Below are positions 51,214-59,575 of a DNA stretch of 64,000 nucleotides, one piece after another. Source of the DNA: Pseudomonas pseudonitroreducens (GTDB lineage Bacteria > Pseudomonadota > Gammaproteobacteria > Pseudomonadales > Pseudomonadaceae); assembly GCF_021603645.1 (NCBI RefSeq), contig NZ_BQHJ01000002.1, forward strand, positions 760,549 to 824,548, in the 5' to 3' direction. How positions within the stretch are numbered: position 1 is the stretch's first letter; each line of letters opens with the position of its first letter. The notes under the pieces are model-generated. The model saw only the letters and a program-made list of their open reading frames with translations. It ran no database searches and was not told where the DNA came from. The position numbers were made by a program, and so were the translations under genes.

Positions 51214-52518
51214 GTGACCCAGAACTGGAGAGGCGTGCTGATACGCCACCTGCTGTTGGTGGTGGCCGCCGGCGCGCTGCTCGGCCTGATCACCGGCCAG
51301 TACGGCTGGGCCATCGCCGTGGCACTGGCTGCCTATCTTGGCTGGTCGACCTGGCAGCTGCTGCGCCTGCACAAGTGGCTGAAGAACCACCAGCCCGACG
51401 AAGCCCCGCCCGATGGCTACGGCCTGTGGGGCGAAGTGTTCGACAGCATCTACCACCTGCAGCGCCGCAACCAGAAGGCACGCGGGCGGCTGCAGGCGGT
51501 GATCGACCGCATGCAGGAATCCACCGCGGCGCTGCGTGACGGCATGATCCTGCTCGACCGCGACGGCAACCTGGAATGGTGGAACCAGTCCGCCGAGCGT
51601 CTGCTCGGCCTGAAGAGTCCGCAGGACGGCGGCCAGCCAGTGACCAACCTGGTCCGTCATCCGCGCTTCAAGGAATACTTCGAGGGTGAGGATTACCGCG
51701 AGCCGCTGGAGTTGCCCTCGCCAATCAGCGACAACCTGCGCCTGCAGTTCCACATCACCCTCTATGGCGCCGGCGAGCACCTGATGCTGGTGCGCGACGT
51801 GACCCGCGTCCATCAGCTGGAACAGATGCGCAAGGACTTCGTCGCCAATGTCTCCCATGAGCTGCGCACACCACTGACGGTGATCGCCGGCTACCTGGAG
51901 ACGCTGCTCGACAACGTCGAAGACGTGAACCCGCGCTGGACCCGCGCGCTGCAGCAGATGCAGCAGCAGGCCGGGCGCATGCAGAACCTGCTCAACGACC
52001 TGCTCCTGCTGGCCAAGCTGGAAGCCACCGACTACCCGGCGGACAACAAGCCGGTGGCGGTAGACCTGATGCTGCTGTCGATCCGCAACGATGCCCAGGC
52101 ATTGTCCGGCGCACGCAGCCATCGCATCAGCCTGGAAGCGGATTCGAAGGTGAAGCTCAAGGGCAGCGAGGCCGAACTGCGCAGCGCCTTCTCCAACCTG
52201 GTGTTCAACGCCGTGAAGTACACCCCTGATGAAGGCGATATCCGCATTCGCTGGTGGGCGGACGAGCAAGGCGCACATCTGGCCGTGCAGGACAGCGGCA
52301 TCGGCATCGACCCCAAGCACCTGCCGCGCCTGACCGAGCGTTTCTACCGCGTGGATTCCAGCCGCAACGCCAGCACCGGCGGCACCGGCCTGGGCCTGGC
52401 CATCGTCAAGCATGTGCTGCTGCGCCACCGCGGCACCCTGGACATCAGCAGTGTGCCGGGCAAGGGCAGCAGCTTCACCTGCCACTTCCCTGCGCAGCAG
52501 GTCGAGAGCCGCGCATAA
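51214..52518 (+). CDS. phoR: phosphate regulon sensor kinase PhoR
   Basis: A 434-residue inner-membrane histidine kinase: two N-terminal membrane segments (about 8-48), a PAS domain (about 95-190), HisKA with phosphoacceptor H215 (NVSHELRTPLT), and an ATPase domain (FNAVKYTPD, GGTGLGLAIVKHVL). It lacks a large periplasmic sensor, in line with PhoR reading Pst/PhoU state. GTG at 51214 has AGGAACGGAA upstream. Confidence 0.96.
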   Translation: MTQNWRGVLIRHLLLVVAAGALLGLITGQYGWAIAVALAAYLGWSTWQLLRLHKWLKNHQPDEAPPDGYGLWGEVFDSIYHLQRRNQKARGRLQAVIDRMQESTAALRDGMILLDRDGNLEWWNQSAERLLGLKSPQDGGQPVTNLVRHPRFKEYFEGEDYREPLELPSPISDNLRLQFHITLYGAGEHLMLVRDVTRVHQLEQMRKDFVANVSHELRTPLTVIAGYLETLLDNVEDVNPRWTRALQQMQQQAGRMQNLLNDLLLLAKLEATDYPADNKPVAVDLMLLSIRNDAQALSGARSHRISLEADSKVKLKGSEAELRSAFSNLVFNAVKYTPDEGDIRIRWWADEQGAHLAVQDSGIGIDPKHLPRLTERFYRVDSSRNASTGGTGLGLAIVKHVLLRHRGTLDISSVPGKGSSFTCHFPAQQVESRA

Positions 52519-52610
52519 CGGCGCTCGAGCCACACGCGGCCATAGTCGGGCTTGCCAGCCAGGCCCCACGAACCGCATTCTTGTCCGTCCATCCTTAATC
52601 CAACAGAACC

Positions 52611-53951
52611 ATGGACCCTTCTCCTAGTAGCAACTTCCTCACCTATTTCGCCGATTTCGGCCTGATTCTGTTCGCCCTGTTCCTCGTCGTACTCAACGGC
52701 TTCTTCGTGGCCGCCGAGTTCGCCATGGTCAAGCTGCGCTCGACCCGCGTGGAGACCATCGCCAACCAGCACGGCTGGCGCGGCACCATCCTGCGCAAGG
52801 TGCACAACCAGCTCGACGCCTATCTCTCCGCCTGCCAGCTGGGCATCACCCTGGCCTCCCTGGGCCTGGGCTGGGTCGGCGAGCCGGCCTTCGCCGAACT
52901 GCTCGAACCGCTGCTGGCGGCAATCGGCGTGCACTCCGAGGAAGTCATCCGCGGCGTATCGTTCTTCACCGCGTTCTTCATCATTTCCTACCTGCACATC
53001 GTGGTCGGCGAGCTCGCGCCCAAATCCTGGGCGATCCGCAAGCCGGAGCTGCTGTCGCTGTGGACCGCGGTGCCGCTGTACCTGTTCTACTGGGCCATGT
53101 ACCCGGCCATCTGGCTGCTCAACGCCAGCGCCAACACCATCCTCAAGATCGCCGGGCAAGGCGAACCGGGCCCGCAGCATGAGCATCACTACAGCCGCGA
53201 TGAGCTCAAGCTGATCCTGCACTCCAGCCGCGCCCACGACCCCAGCGACCAGGGCATGCGCGTGCTGGCCTCGGCGGTTGAACTGGGAGAGCTGGAAGTC
53301 GCCGACTGGGCCAACTCTCGCGAAGACCTGGTCTACCTGGAGCGTAATGCGCCGCTGGACGACATCATCGCCACCATCCGCCGACACAAGTACAGCCGCT
53401 ACCCGGTGTACGACGGCGAGAAGGGCGAGTTCACCGGCCTGCTGCACATCAAGGACCTGCTGCTGGCCCTGGCGACGCTGGACAGCCTGCCGGAGTCCTT
53501 CGACCTCGACGAGCTGACCCACCCGCTGGAGATGGTCACCAAGCACCTGCCGCTGGCTCGCCTGCTGGAACAGTTCCGCCAGGGCGGCTCGCACTTCGCG
53601 CTGGTGGAGGAAGCCGACCACAAGGTCGTGGGCTACCTGACCATGGAAGACGTGCTGGAAGTACTGGTCGGCGACATCCAGGACGAGCACCGCAAGGCCG
53701 AGCGCGGCATCGTCGCCTACCAGCCCGGCAAGCTGCTGGTGCGCGGCGACACTCCGCTGTTCAAGCTGGAGCGCCTGCTGGGCCTGGACCTGGACCACGT
53801 CGAGGCAGATACCCTGGCCGGCCTGGTGTACGACACCCTGAAGCGCGTCCCGGAAGAAGAGGAAGTGCTGGATACCGAGGGCTTGCGCATCATCGTGAAG
53901 AAGATGAAAGGCCCGAAGATCGTCCTCGCCAAGGTGGTGAAGCTGGACTGA
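52611..53951 (+). CDS. CNNM/hemolysin-C family membrane protein
   Basis: A 446-residue protein: DUF21 (CNNM) transmembrane domain (about 5-200, with FFVAAEFAMVKLRSTR and GELAPKSWAI), tandem CBS domains (about 220-345) and a C-terminal CorC/HlyC domain (about 360-440, TLAGLVYDTLKRVPEEEEV). The family is linked to magnesium or cobalt efflux; the actual ion is unknown. It follows phoR by 92 bases and ends at a terminator. Confidence 0.9.
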   Translation: MDPSPSSNFLTYFADFGLILFALFLVVLNGFFVAAEFAMVKLRSTRVETIANQHGWRGTILRKVHNQLDAYLSACQLGITLASLGLGWVGEPAFAELLEPLLAAIGVHSEEVIRGVSFFTAFFIISYLHIVVGELAPKSWAIRKPELLSLWTAVPLYLFYWAMYPAIWLLNASANTILKIAGQGEPGPQHEHHYSRDELKLILHSSRAHDPSDQGMRVLASAVELGELEVADWANSREDLVYLERNAPLDDIIATIRRHKYSRYPVYDGEKGEFTGLLHIKDLLLALATLDSLPESFDLDELTHPLEMVTKHLPLARLLEQFRQGGSHFALVEEADHKVVGYLTMEDVLEVLVGDIQDEHRKAERGIVAYQPGKLLVRGDTPLFKLERLLGLDLDHVEADTLAGLVYDTLKRVPEEEEVLDTEGLRIIVKKMKGPKIVLAKVVKLD

Positions 53952-53965
53952 CAGTTCCGCGCAAC

Positions 53966-53995
53966 GAAAAAGGCAGCCCGCAGGCTGCCTTTTTC
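53966..53995 (+). terminator. terminator after the CNNM gene
   Basis: The stem GGCAGCC-4-GGCTGCC is flanked by A residues and a T-rich tail (TTTTTCTTTTC). Confidence 0.9.
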
Positions 53996-54000
53996 TTTTC

Positions 54001-54081
54001 TGCAGGAGCGAGCTTGCTCGCGAACCCACCCGGCTCCGGTGCTGCCGGCCAACCCCGTTCGCGAGCAAGCTCGCTCCTGCA
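54001..54081. repeat. REPIN-like element (GCAGGAGCGAGC family)
   Basis: A perfect 25-bp inverted repeat: TGCAGGAGCGAGCTTGCTCG at the left end and its exact complement at the right, around a 31-base core. It belongs to a different family from the GTAGGAGCGGA elements. It lies at a convergent junction, directly after a terminator. Confidence 0.92.
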
Positions 54082-54093
54082 ACGAACCGCCGC

Positions 54094-54993
54094 TCAGTTG
54101 CCCTTGACCACCGCAAAGTTCGGCAGCGTGTCCACCGGCTGCGAGAAGTCGTAGGGAATCGAGACCAGGTCCAGCCCGACGTTGCGTTGCACCACGAAGT
54201 GCAGGTGCGGGCCGCTGCTGTTACCGGTGTTGCCCGACTGCGCCAGAGGCGTGCCGGTACCGACCCGCTGGCCTTCACGGACCAGCACCGAGCCGCGCAT
54301 CAAGTGCAGGTAGACGCCCATGGTGCCGTCGTCATGCAGCACGCGCACGAAGTTGCCGGACGGATTCTTCCCGCGGCCGCTCTGGCCGTTCTCCACCTTC
54401 ACCACGGTGCCGCCACGCGCCGCGATGATGGGCGTGCCCACCGGCATGGCGATGTCCATGGCGTAACGGCCCTTGGGCGTGAAGTGGCTGTAGCGTCCGT
54501 TGGCCCCCTGGGTCAGGCGGAACGGCCCACCCACCCACGGCAGTGCATACTGGTAGGCCAGCGGCGCCACGCGCGGGTCGCCCAGCGCGTAGCGCAGCTT
54601 GGGCTTGTAGCGCAGTGGCTTGGCGGGGTCCAGCGGGGCAAGGGTGGCCAGGCGAATCGAGCTGCGCGGCGGCAACACCCAGCGAATCGGCCGTGCCGGT
54701 GCGCCCGCGGCGTTCTGGACTGCGTTCACGCTCAGCTCCACCTCCACCGGCGCGTACAGATCGTTGCGCACCTGGAGGGTCTCGCCGCCGGCATGCTTCT
54801 TAGTCTCCAGCTTCACCTGCTCTTCCAAGTGCTCGACCATGCGATCACGGAAGACGAACACAGCCGCACCCGGCACGGCCTTGTCCGTGTAGGTGACCAC
54901 GCCGTTGGCGTCGGTGTACTTGTAGATGGTCACGGCCGAAGCCGTCCCGGAGGCGGCCAATAGACCGCACAGGAGGATACTGCGCCCTAGCAT
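54094..54993 (-). CDS. M23 family peptidase with N-terminal DUF4124-like domain
   Basis: A 299-residue exported protein: signal peptide (1-20), a DUF4124-type segment (about 22-45, IYKYTDANGVVTYTDK), a spacer and an M23/LytM domain (about 160-285). The HLHF pair of the zinc site is intact near residue 270, and an Asp lies in YAMDIAMPVGTP. The usual HxxxD is not seen: the nearest His is eight residues before that Asp (SHFTPKGRYAMD). It may cut peptidoglycan peptides or be an altered member. Confidence 0.82.
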   Translation of the reverse strand: MLGRSILLCGLLAASGTASAVTIYKYTDANGVVTYTDKAVPGAAVFVFRDRMVEHLEEQVKLETKKHAGGETLQVRNDLYAPVEVELSVNAVQNAAGAPARPIRWVLPPRSSIRLATLAPLDPAKPLRYKPKLRYALGDPRVAPLAYQYALPWVGGPFRLTQGANGRYSHFTPKGRYAMDIAMPVGTPIIAARGGTVVKVENGQSGRGKNPSGNFVRVLHDDGTMGVYLHLMRGSVLVREGQRVGTGTPLAQSGNTGNSSGPHLHFVVQRNVGLDLVSIPYDFSQPVDTLPNFAVVKGN

Positions 54994-55116
54994 GTCGACT
55001 CTGGTTATAGGTTTGGCGACGCTGGCAAGACTAGCAGCGTCGTCCCTGCGTCGCGACCTGCCGCCGGTCGGCCTGTGAAGCAGTACTTCCCGCCGACCTG
55101 CGCATTTGTAACCGGA

Positions 55117-56010
55117 TCAGGCGCCGGGCACGTAGTGCTTCTGCGTGCTGCCACGGGCGATCAGGCGCGAAAGATAGTCGAGCTTCTGCGGATCGCGGTC
55201 GACGAAGCGGAAGGTCAGCTGCAGCCACTCGCTGTCCGGCCGGGGTTCCAGCGCGGCAACGGCATGCAGGTAGCCGTTGAGGCGGGCGACGTCGCTGTCC
55301 TCCTCCAGGTCCAGCACGGCGCTCTCCAGCACCTGCGGCAGCGGCGTGCCGCGCTTCACCACCAGCAACGCTTCCTTGAGGCTGAGCGCCTTGATCACAC
55401 AGGCAAGGCTGGCCGAAGGCAGGCGCAACTGGCCTTGCTGCCCCTTGGCGCCGCCACGGGCGGCAGTCGGAGTCGGAGTCGCCGGAGCCTGGCGCGGCAC
55501 GCTGGGCGCAGCCGCTGGACGTACGACTTCCGCCTTGCCGCCGGTGAGGGCGGCCAGGGAGTCATTGGGCATGGAACCGACCAGGCTACGTTGTGGTGCC
55601 TGGGCCGCCAGGGCTTCCAGCTTGCCGGCGCGGGAAAGCGCCTTCTTCACCTTGCTCACCAGCTGGTCGTTGGAAAACGGCTTGCCGATGAAGTCGGAGA
55701 CGCCGGCCTGGATGGCCTGCACCACGTTGTCCTTGTCGCCGCGGCTGGTGACCATGATGAAGGGCGTGGCCTTCAGGTTGTCCTGCTCACGACACCAGGT
55801 AAGCAGCTCGATGCCCGACAGTTCGGGCATTTCCCAGTCGCAGAGGATCAGGTCGACGGCCTGGCGCGCGAGGAACTGCTGCGCCTTGCGACCATTGACC
55901 GCCTCTTCGATCTGCAGACCGGGGAAGTGGTCCCGCAGCCCCTTCTTCACCAGGTCACGGATGAACGGAGCGTCATCCACCACCAGCACACTGACCTTGC
56001 CCATCGGCAT
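55117..56010 (-). CDS. response regulator with an extra C-terminal domain
   Basis: A 297-residue cytosolic protein. Residues 1-125 are a CheY-like receiver: VLVVDDAPFIRDLVKKGL, phosphoacceptor Asp in ILCDWEMPE and Lys in GKPFSND. A linker rich in Ala/Pro/Thr follows (about 160-200). The C-terminal 90 residues (FRFVDRDPQKLDYLSRLIARG) look like the second half of a PilZ domain, but the RxxxR c-di-GMP motif is missing. Its kinase partner is not adjacent. It lies between phoU and the M23 gene on the same strand. Confidence 0.8.
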   Translation of the reverse strand: MPMGKVSVLVVDDAPFIRDLVKKGLRDHFPGLQIEEAVNGRKAQQFLARQAVDLILCDWEMPELSGIELLTWCREQDNLKATPFIMVTSRGDKDNVVQAIQAGVSDFIGKPFSNDQLVSKVKKALSRAGKLEALAAQAPQRSLVGSMPNDSLAALTGGKAEVVRPAAAPSVPRQAPATPTPTAARGGAKGQQGQLRLPSASLACVIKALSLKEALLVVKRGTPLPQVLESAVLDLEEDSDVARLNGYLHAVAALEPRPDSEWLQLTFRFVDRDPQKLDYLSRLIARGSTQKHYVPGA

Positions 56011-56091
56011 CTCCCGAAAACGATAGGGCGAAGGATAGCCTTGCCGAGTGGCTAGATGCCATTGGCGGGAACCGCTCAGCCATAAAATGAC

Positions 56092-56115
56092 GAACCCGGC
56101 GCGATGGCCGGGTTC
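56092..56115 (-). terminator. terminator after phoU
   Basis: A perfect nine-base stem (GAACCCGGC/GCCGGGTTC) with a six-base loop lies 22 bases past the phoU stop; the minus strand continues GTCATTTTATGG, a weak T run. Confidence 0.75.
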
Positions 56116-56136
56116 GTTCTGCTACACCCGCCTGGC

Positions 56137-56880
56137 TTACTCGGCCTTGTCGGCCTTTGCAGCAGTGCCCTGCACTTCTTCCTTCATGCGGGTCAGGCCG
56201 ATGTGGCGAACATCGGTGCCGCGCACCAGATAGATCACCAGTTCGGCAATGTTGCGCGCGTGGTCGCCGATGCGCTCCAGCGAACGCAGGGCCCAGATGA
56301 CGTTGAGCACCCGGGAGATGGCCCGCGGGTCTTCCATCATGTAGGTGACCAGTTCGCGCAGGGCGGTCTTGTACTCGCGGTCGACGGTCTTGTCGTACTG
56401 CGCCACCGACAGCGCGAGGTCCGCGTCGAAACGGGCGAAGGCGTCCAGCGCCTCCTGCACCATCTTGCGCACCTGGTTGCCGATGTGACGCACCTCGACG
56501 TAGCCGCGCGGCGACTCGCCCTCCTCGCACAGCTGGATGGCACGGCGGGCGATCTTCGAGGCTTCGTCGCCGATGCGCTCCAGATCGATCACCGACTTGG
56601 AGATGCTGATGATCAGGCGCAGGTCGGAGGCAGCCGGCTGGCGGCGGGCGAGGATGCGCAGGCACTCCTCGTCGATGTTGCGCTCCATCTGGTTGATCTG
56701 GTCGTCGATCTCGCGGACCTGCTGGGCCAGGCCCGAGTCGGCGTCGATCAGCGCGTTGACCGCGTCGTTGACCTGCTTCTCCACCAGGCCGCCCATGGCC
56801 AGCAGGTGGCTGCGCACATCTTCCAGCTCGGCGTTGAACTGCTGCGAGATGTGGTGGGTGAGGCTCTCTTTGTTAATCAT
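56137..56880 (-). CDS. phoU: phosphate signalling protein PhoU
   Basis: A 247-residue all-helical protein with two PhoU repeats (about 18-110 and 120-215; metal-cluster motifs DEASKIARRAIQL and RIGDHARNIAELVIY). It links Pst transport to PhoR and holds the regulon off when phosphate is ample. Last gene of pstSCAB-phoU. The C-terminus is Lys/Glu rich. Confidence 0.96.
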   Translation of the reverse strand: MINKESLTHHISQQFNAELEDVRSHLLAMGGLVEKQVNDAVNALIDADSGLAQQVREIDDQINQMERNIDEECLRILARRQPAASDLRLIISISKSVIDLERIGDEASKIARRAIQLCEEGESPRGYVEVRHIGNQVRKMVQEALDAFARFDADLALSVAQYDKTVDREYKTALRELVTYMMEDPRAISRVLNVIWALRSLERIGDHARNIAELVIYLVRGTDVRHIGLTRMKEEVQGTAAKADKAE

Positions 56881-56985
56881 GCTTTCGCTCCGCGAATGGC
56901 TTCAGGCTACATGCTTCAGGCAGAAAAACGGTGGCTCGCAGGGCTGGGCTCACGCCTGTTGCCTGCAGCCTGTCGCCTACAGCCA
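56881..56985. repeat. small repeat-rich spacer between pstB and phoU
   Basis: Two short direct repeats are visible on the plus strand: TTCAGGC (twice near 56900-56920) and GCCTGCAGCC/GCCTACAGCC (56962-56985 region). No terminator. The segment is probably remnant repeat DNA tolerated inside the operon. Confidence 0.35.
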
Positions 56986-57822
56986 CTAACCGTAGCGCCC
57001 GGTAATGTAGTCTTCCGTCTGCTTCTTGGCCGGGTTGGTGAACAGGGTATCGGTATCGCCGAACTCGATCAGCTTGCCCATGTACATGAACGCCGTGTAG
57101 TCGGAGACGCGCGCGGCCTGCTGCATGTTGTGGGTCACGATGACGATGGTGAACTTGGACTTCAGCTCGTAGATCAGCTCTTCGATCTTCAGGGTGGAGA
57201 TCGGGTCCAGCGCCGAGCAGGGTTCGTCGAGCAGCAGGACTTCCGGCTCCACGGCGATGGTGCGGGCGATGACCAGACGCTGTTGCTGGCCACCGGAGAG
57301 ACCGAGGGCGGACTCGTGCAGGCGATCCTTCACTTCGTCCCACAGCGCCGCGCCCTTGAGTGCCCACTCGACGGCTTCGTCGAGGACACGCTTCTTGTTG
57401 ATGCCCTGGATGCGCAGGCCGTAGACCACGTTCTCGTAGATGCTCTTGGGGAACGGGTTGGGCTTCTGGAACACCATGCCGACGCGGCGGCGCAGTTCGG
57501 CGACGTCGACGTTCTTGGCGAAGATGTTGTGGCCGTCGAGGAGGATCTCGCCCTTCACGTTGCAGCCGTCGACCAGATCGTTCATGCGGTTGAAGCAGCG
57601 CAGCAGGGTGGACTTGCCGCAGCCCGACGGGCCGATGAAGGCGGTCACGCGCTGCTTGGGGATGTTCATGCTGACGTCGAACAGCGCCTGCTTTTCACCG
57701 TAGAACAGGCTCAGGCCGGGCACTTCGAGGGCGACGGTCTCGCTTTCCAGGTTCATGCCGTGGCGGTCGCCGCGACCGAGCGCGCCGATGTCGATGCCGT
57801 GGGATCCGGTTTCATGTTGCAT
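56986..57822 (-). CDS. pstB: phosphate ABC transporter ATPase PstB
   Basis: A 278-residue ABC ATPase: Walker [10 protein letters not shown] (about 60-68), signature LSGGQQQR, Walker [14 protein letters not shown] and switch His in VTHN. The first 20 residues are a non-conserved extension. It powers phosphate import through PstA/PstC. A strong hairpin lies in the 52-base gap upstream. Confidence 0.97.
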   Translation of the reverse strand: MQHETGSHGIDIGALGRGDRHGMNLESETVALEVPGLSLFYGEKQALFDVSMNIPKQRVTAFIGPSGCGKSTLLRCFNRMNDLVDGCNVKGEILLDGHNIFAKNVDVAELRRRVGMVFQKPNPFPKSIYENVVYGLRIQGINKKRVLDEAVEWALKGAALWDEVKDRLHESALGLSGGQQQRLVIARTIAVEPEVLLLDEPCSALDPISTLKIEELIYELKSKFTIVIVTHNMQQAARVSDYTAFMYMGKLIEFGDTDTLFTNPAKKQTEDYITGRYG

Positions 57823-57844
57823 GTTCAGTCTCCTTGGGAGGCTT

Positions 57845-57867
57845 GGCGGCGGGCCTTGCCCGCCGCC
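57845..57867 (-). other. strong hairpin between pstA and pstB
   Basis: A perfect 10-bp GC stem (GGCGGCGGGC/GCCCGCCGCC) with a three-base loop sits in the 52-base pstA-pstB gap, with no T run. It could slow 3'-5' decay or adjust the pstA:pstB ratio. Confidence 0.75.
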
Positions 57868-57874
57868 TGCAGAA

Positions 57875-59551
57875 TCAGTTTTCCAGCGCCTTGTACTTTT
57901 CGCGCAGGCGGTTACGAATGGCGATGGCCGAGAAGTTCAGCAGGGCGATCACCATTACCAGCAGCAGCGCGGTGGCATAAACCAGCGGGCGTGCAGCCTC
58001 GACGTTGGGGCTCTGGAAGCCGACGTCATAGATGTGGAAGCCCAGGTGCATGATCTTCTGGTCCAGGTGCACATAGGGGTAGTTGCCATCCACCGGCAGC
58101 GCCGGAGCCAGCTTCACCACGCCCACCAGCATCAGCGGTGCCACTTCGCCGGCAGCGCGGGCCACGGCGAGGATCAGGCCGGTCATCATCGCCGGGCTGG
58201 CCATCGGCAGGACCACTTTCCACAGGGTTTCGGCCTTGGTCGCGCCCAGGGCCAGCGAGCCTTCGCGGGTGGCTCGCGGGATACGCGCAAGGCCTTCCTC
58301 GGTGGCCACGATCACCACCGGCACCGCGAGGATAGCCAGGGTCAGCGAGGCCCAGAACAGCCCCGGCGTGCCAAAGGTCGGCGCCGGCAGGGCCTCGGGG
58401 AAGAACATTCGGTCGAGGGAGCCGCCCAGCACGTAGACGAAGAAGCCCAGGCCGAACACGCCGTAGACGATCGCCGGAACGCCCGCAAGGTTGTTCACCG
58501 CGATGCGGATGATCCGGGTCAGCAGGCCCTGGCGAGCGTACTCGCGCAGGTAGACCGCAGCGATCACACCGAACGGGGTGACGATCACGGCCATCACCAG
58601 GGTCATCATCACGGTGCCGAAGATGGCCGGGAAGATACCGCCCTCGGTGTTGGCTTCACGCGGGTCGTCCCTGAGGAACTCCCACAGTTTCTTGAAGTAG
58701 AAGCTCAGCTTGGTGGCCACGCCCATCTGGTTGGGCTGGTAGGCGTGCACCAGCTTGCCGACGCTGATCTCGGTTTCCTTGCCGGAGGCATCGCGCATGA
58801 CGATGCTGTCGCGGTTGAACTCCAGATGCAGGCCGTTGAGCTGGTCTTCCAGCACCTTGTACTGGGCGTTCAGCTCGGCGCGGCCGGCAGCGATGTCAGC
58901 CTCGGCGGTGGCATCCAGCTTGTTGTTCAGCTGCAGGCCACGCTCCTTCAGGCGCAGGCGCTCCAGGCCATGGTTGATGCCGCCGATGTCCTTCTTCTCC
59001 AGCTGGTAGAGCTTGGAATAGAGCTCATCGACACGCTTGAGCCGGGTCTGCAGCTCGGCCATGGCGCCAGGACCTTCGGCGACGACCTTGCCGTTTTCCT
59101 TGACGCTGAGCAGGTAGCCGTAGAAGTTGCCCCACTCGCGGCGCTCCAGGGTCACTAGCTCGGCCGGGTGATGACGGTCGGTCAGCCACTCGCCGATCAC
59201 CCAGGAGAAGTCGCTGCCATACAGGTCACGGTTGCCCAGCTTGAGCAGTTCGCGGGTCATGAACTCCGGACCGTTGTCCGGCACCGGCAGGCCGGCACCG
59301 CGCAGGCGCGCGCGCGGTACCTGCTCGATCTGCACTTCTTCGCCGATCAGGGTCTTGGGGGCTTCACCGGGGACGCTGTAGGTCGCCTCGATCACGTCCG
59401 CCGGCCAGAAGTGGCCGAGACCGCGCACGGCGATCACGGCGAGCAGGCCGATGGTCATGATCACGGCGATGGACACCGCACCCGCGTTCATCCACACCCA
59501 GGGCGAACCGCTGGCGAACCACGCTTTGACGGATTCCTGTTTCTGTTTCAC
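57875..59551 (-). CDS. pstA: phosphate ABC permease PstA (extended)
   Basis: A 558-residue inner-membrane permease. One N-terminal helix (about 20-42) is followed by a soluble, helix-rich region of about 220 residues (with [20 protein letters not shown]), then the usual PstA core of five or more helices from about 300 with the EAA-like loop [21 protein letters not shown]. coli PstA is about 300 residues; the insert is typical of the Pseudomonas type from memory. It lies 24 bases after pstC. Confidence 0.93.
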   Translation of the reverse strand: MKQKQESVKAWFASGSPWVWMNAGAVSIAVIMTIGLLAVIAVRGLGHFWPADVIEATYSVPGEAPKTLIGEEVQIEQVPRARLRGAGLPVPDNGPEFMTRELLKLGNRDLYGSDFSWVIGEWLTDRHHPAELVTLERREWGNFYGYLLSVKENGKVVAEGPGAMAELQTRLKRVDELYSKLYQLEKKDIGGINHGLERLRLKERGLQLNNKLDATAEADIAAGRAELNAQYKVLEDQLNGLHLEFNRDSIVMRDASGKETEISVGKLVHAYQPNQMGVATKLSFYFKKLWEFLRDDPREANTEGGIFPAIFGTVMMTLVMAVIVTPFGVIAAVYLREYARQGLLTRIIRIAVNNLAGVPAIVYGVFGLGFFVYVLGGSLDRMFFPEALPAPTFGTPGLFWASLTLAILAVPVVIVATEEGLARIPRATREGSLALGATKAETLWKVVLPMASPAMMTGLILAVARAAGEVAPLMLVGVVKLAPALPVDGNYPYVHLDQKIMHLGFHIYDVGFQSPNVEAARPLVYATALLLVMVIALLNFSAIAIRNRLREKYKALEN

Positions 59552-59575
59552 GGAACTAGCCTCGTCGGGCGGCGC

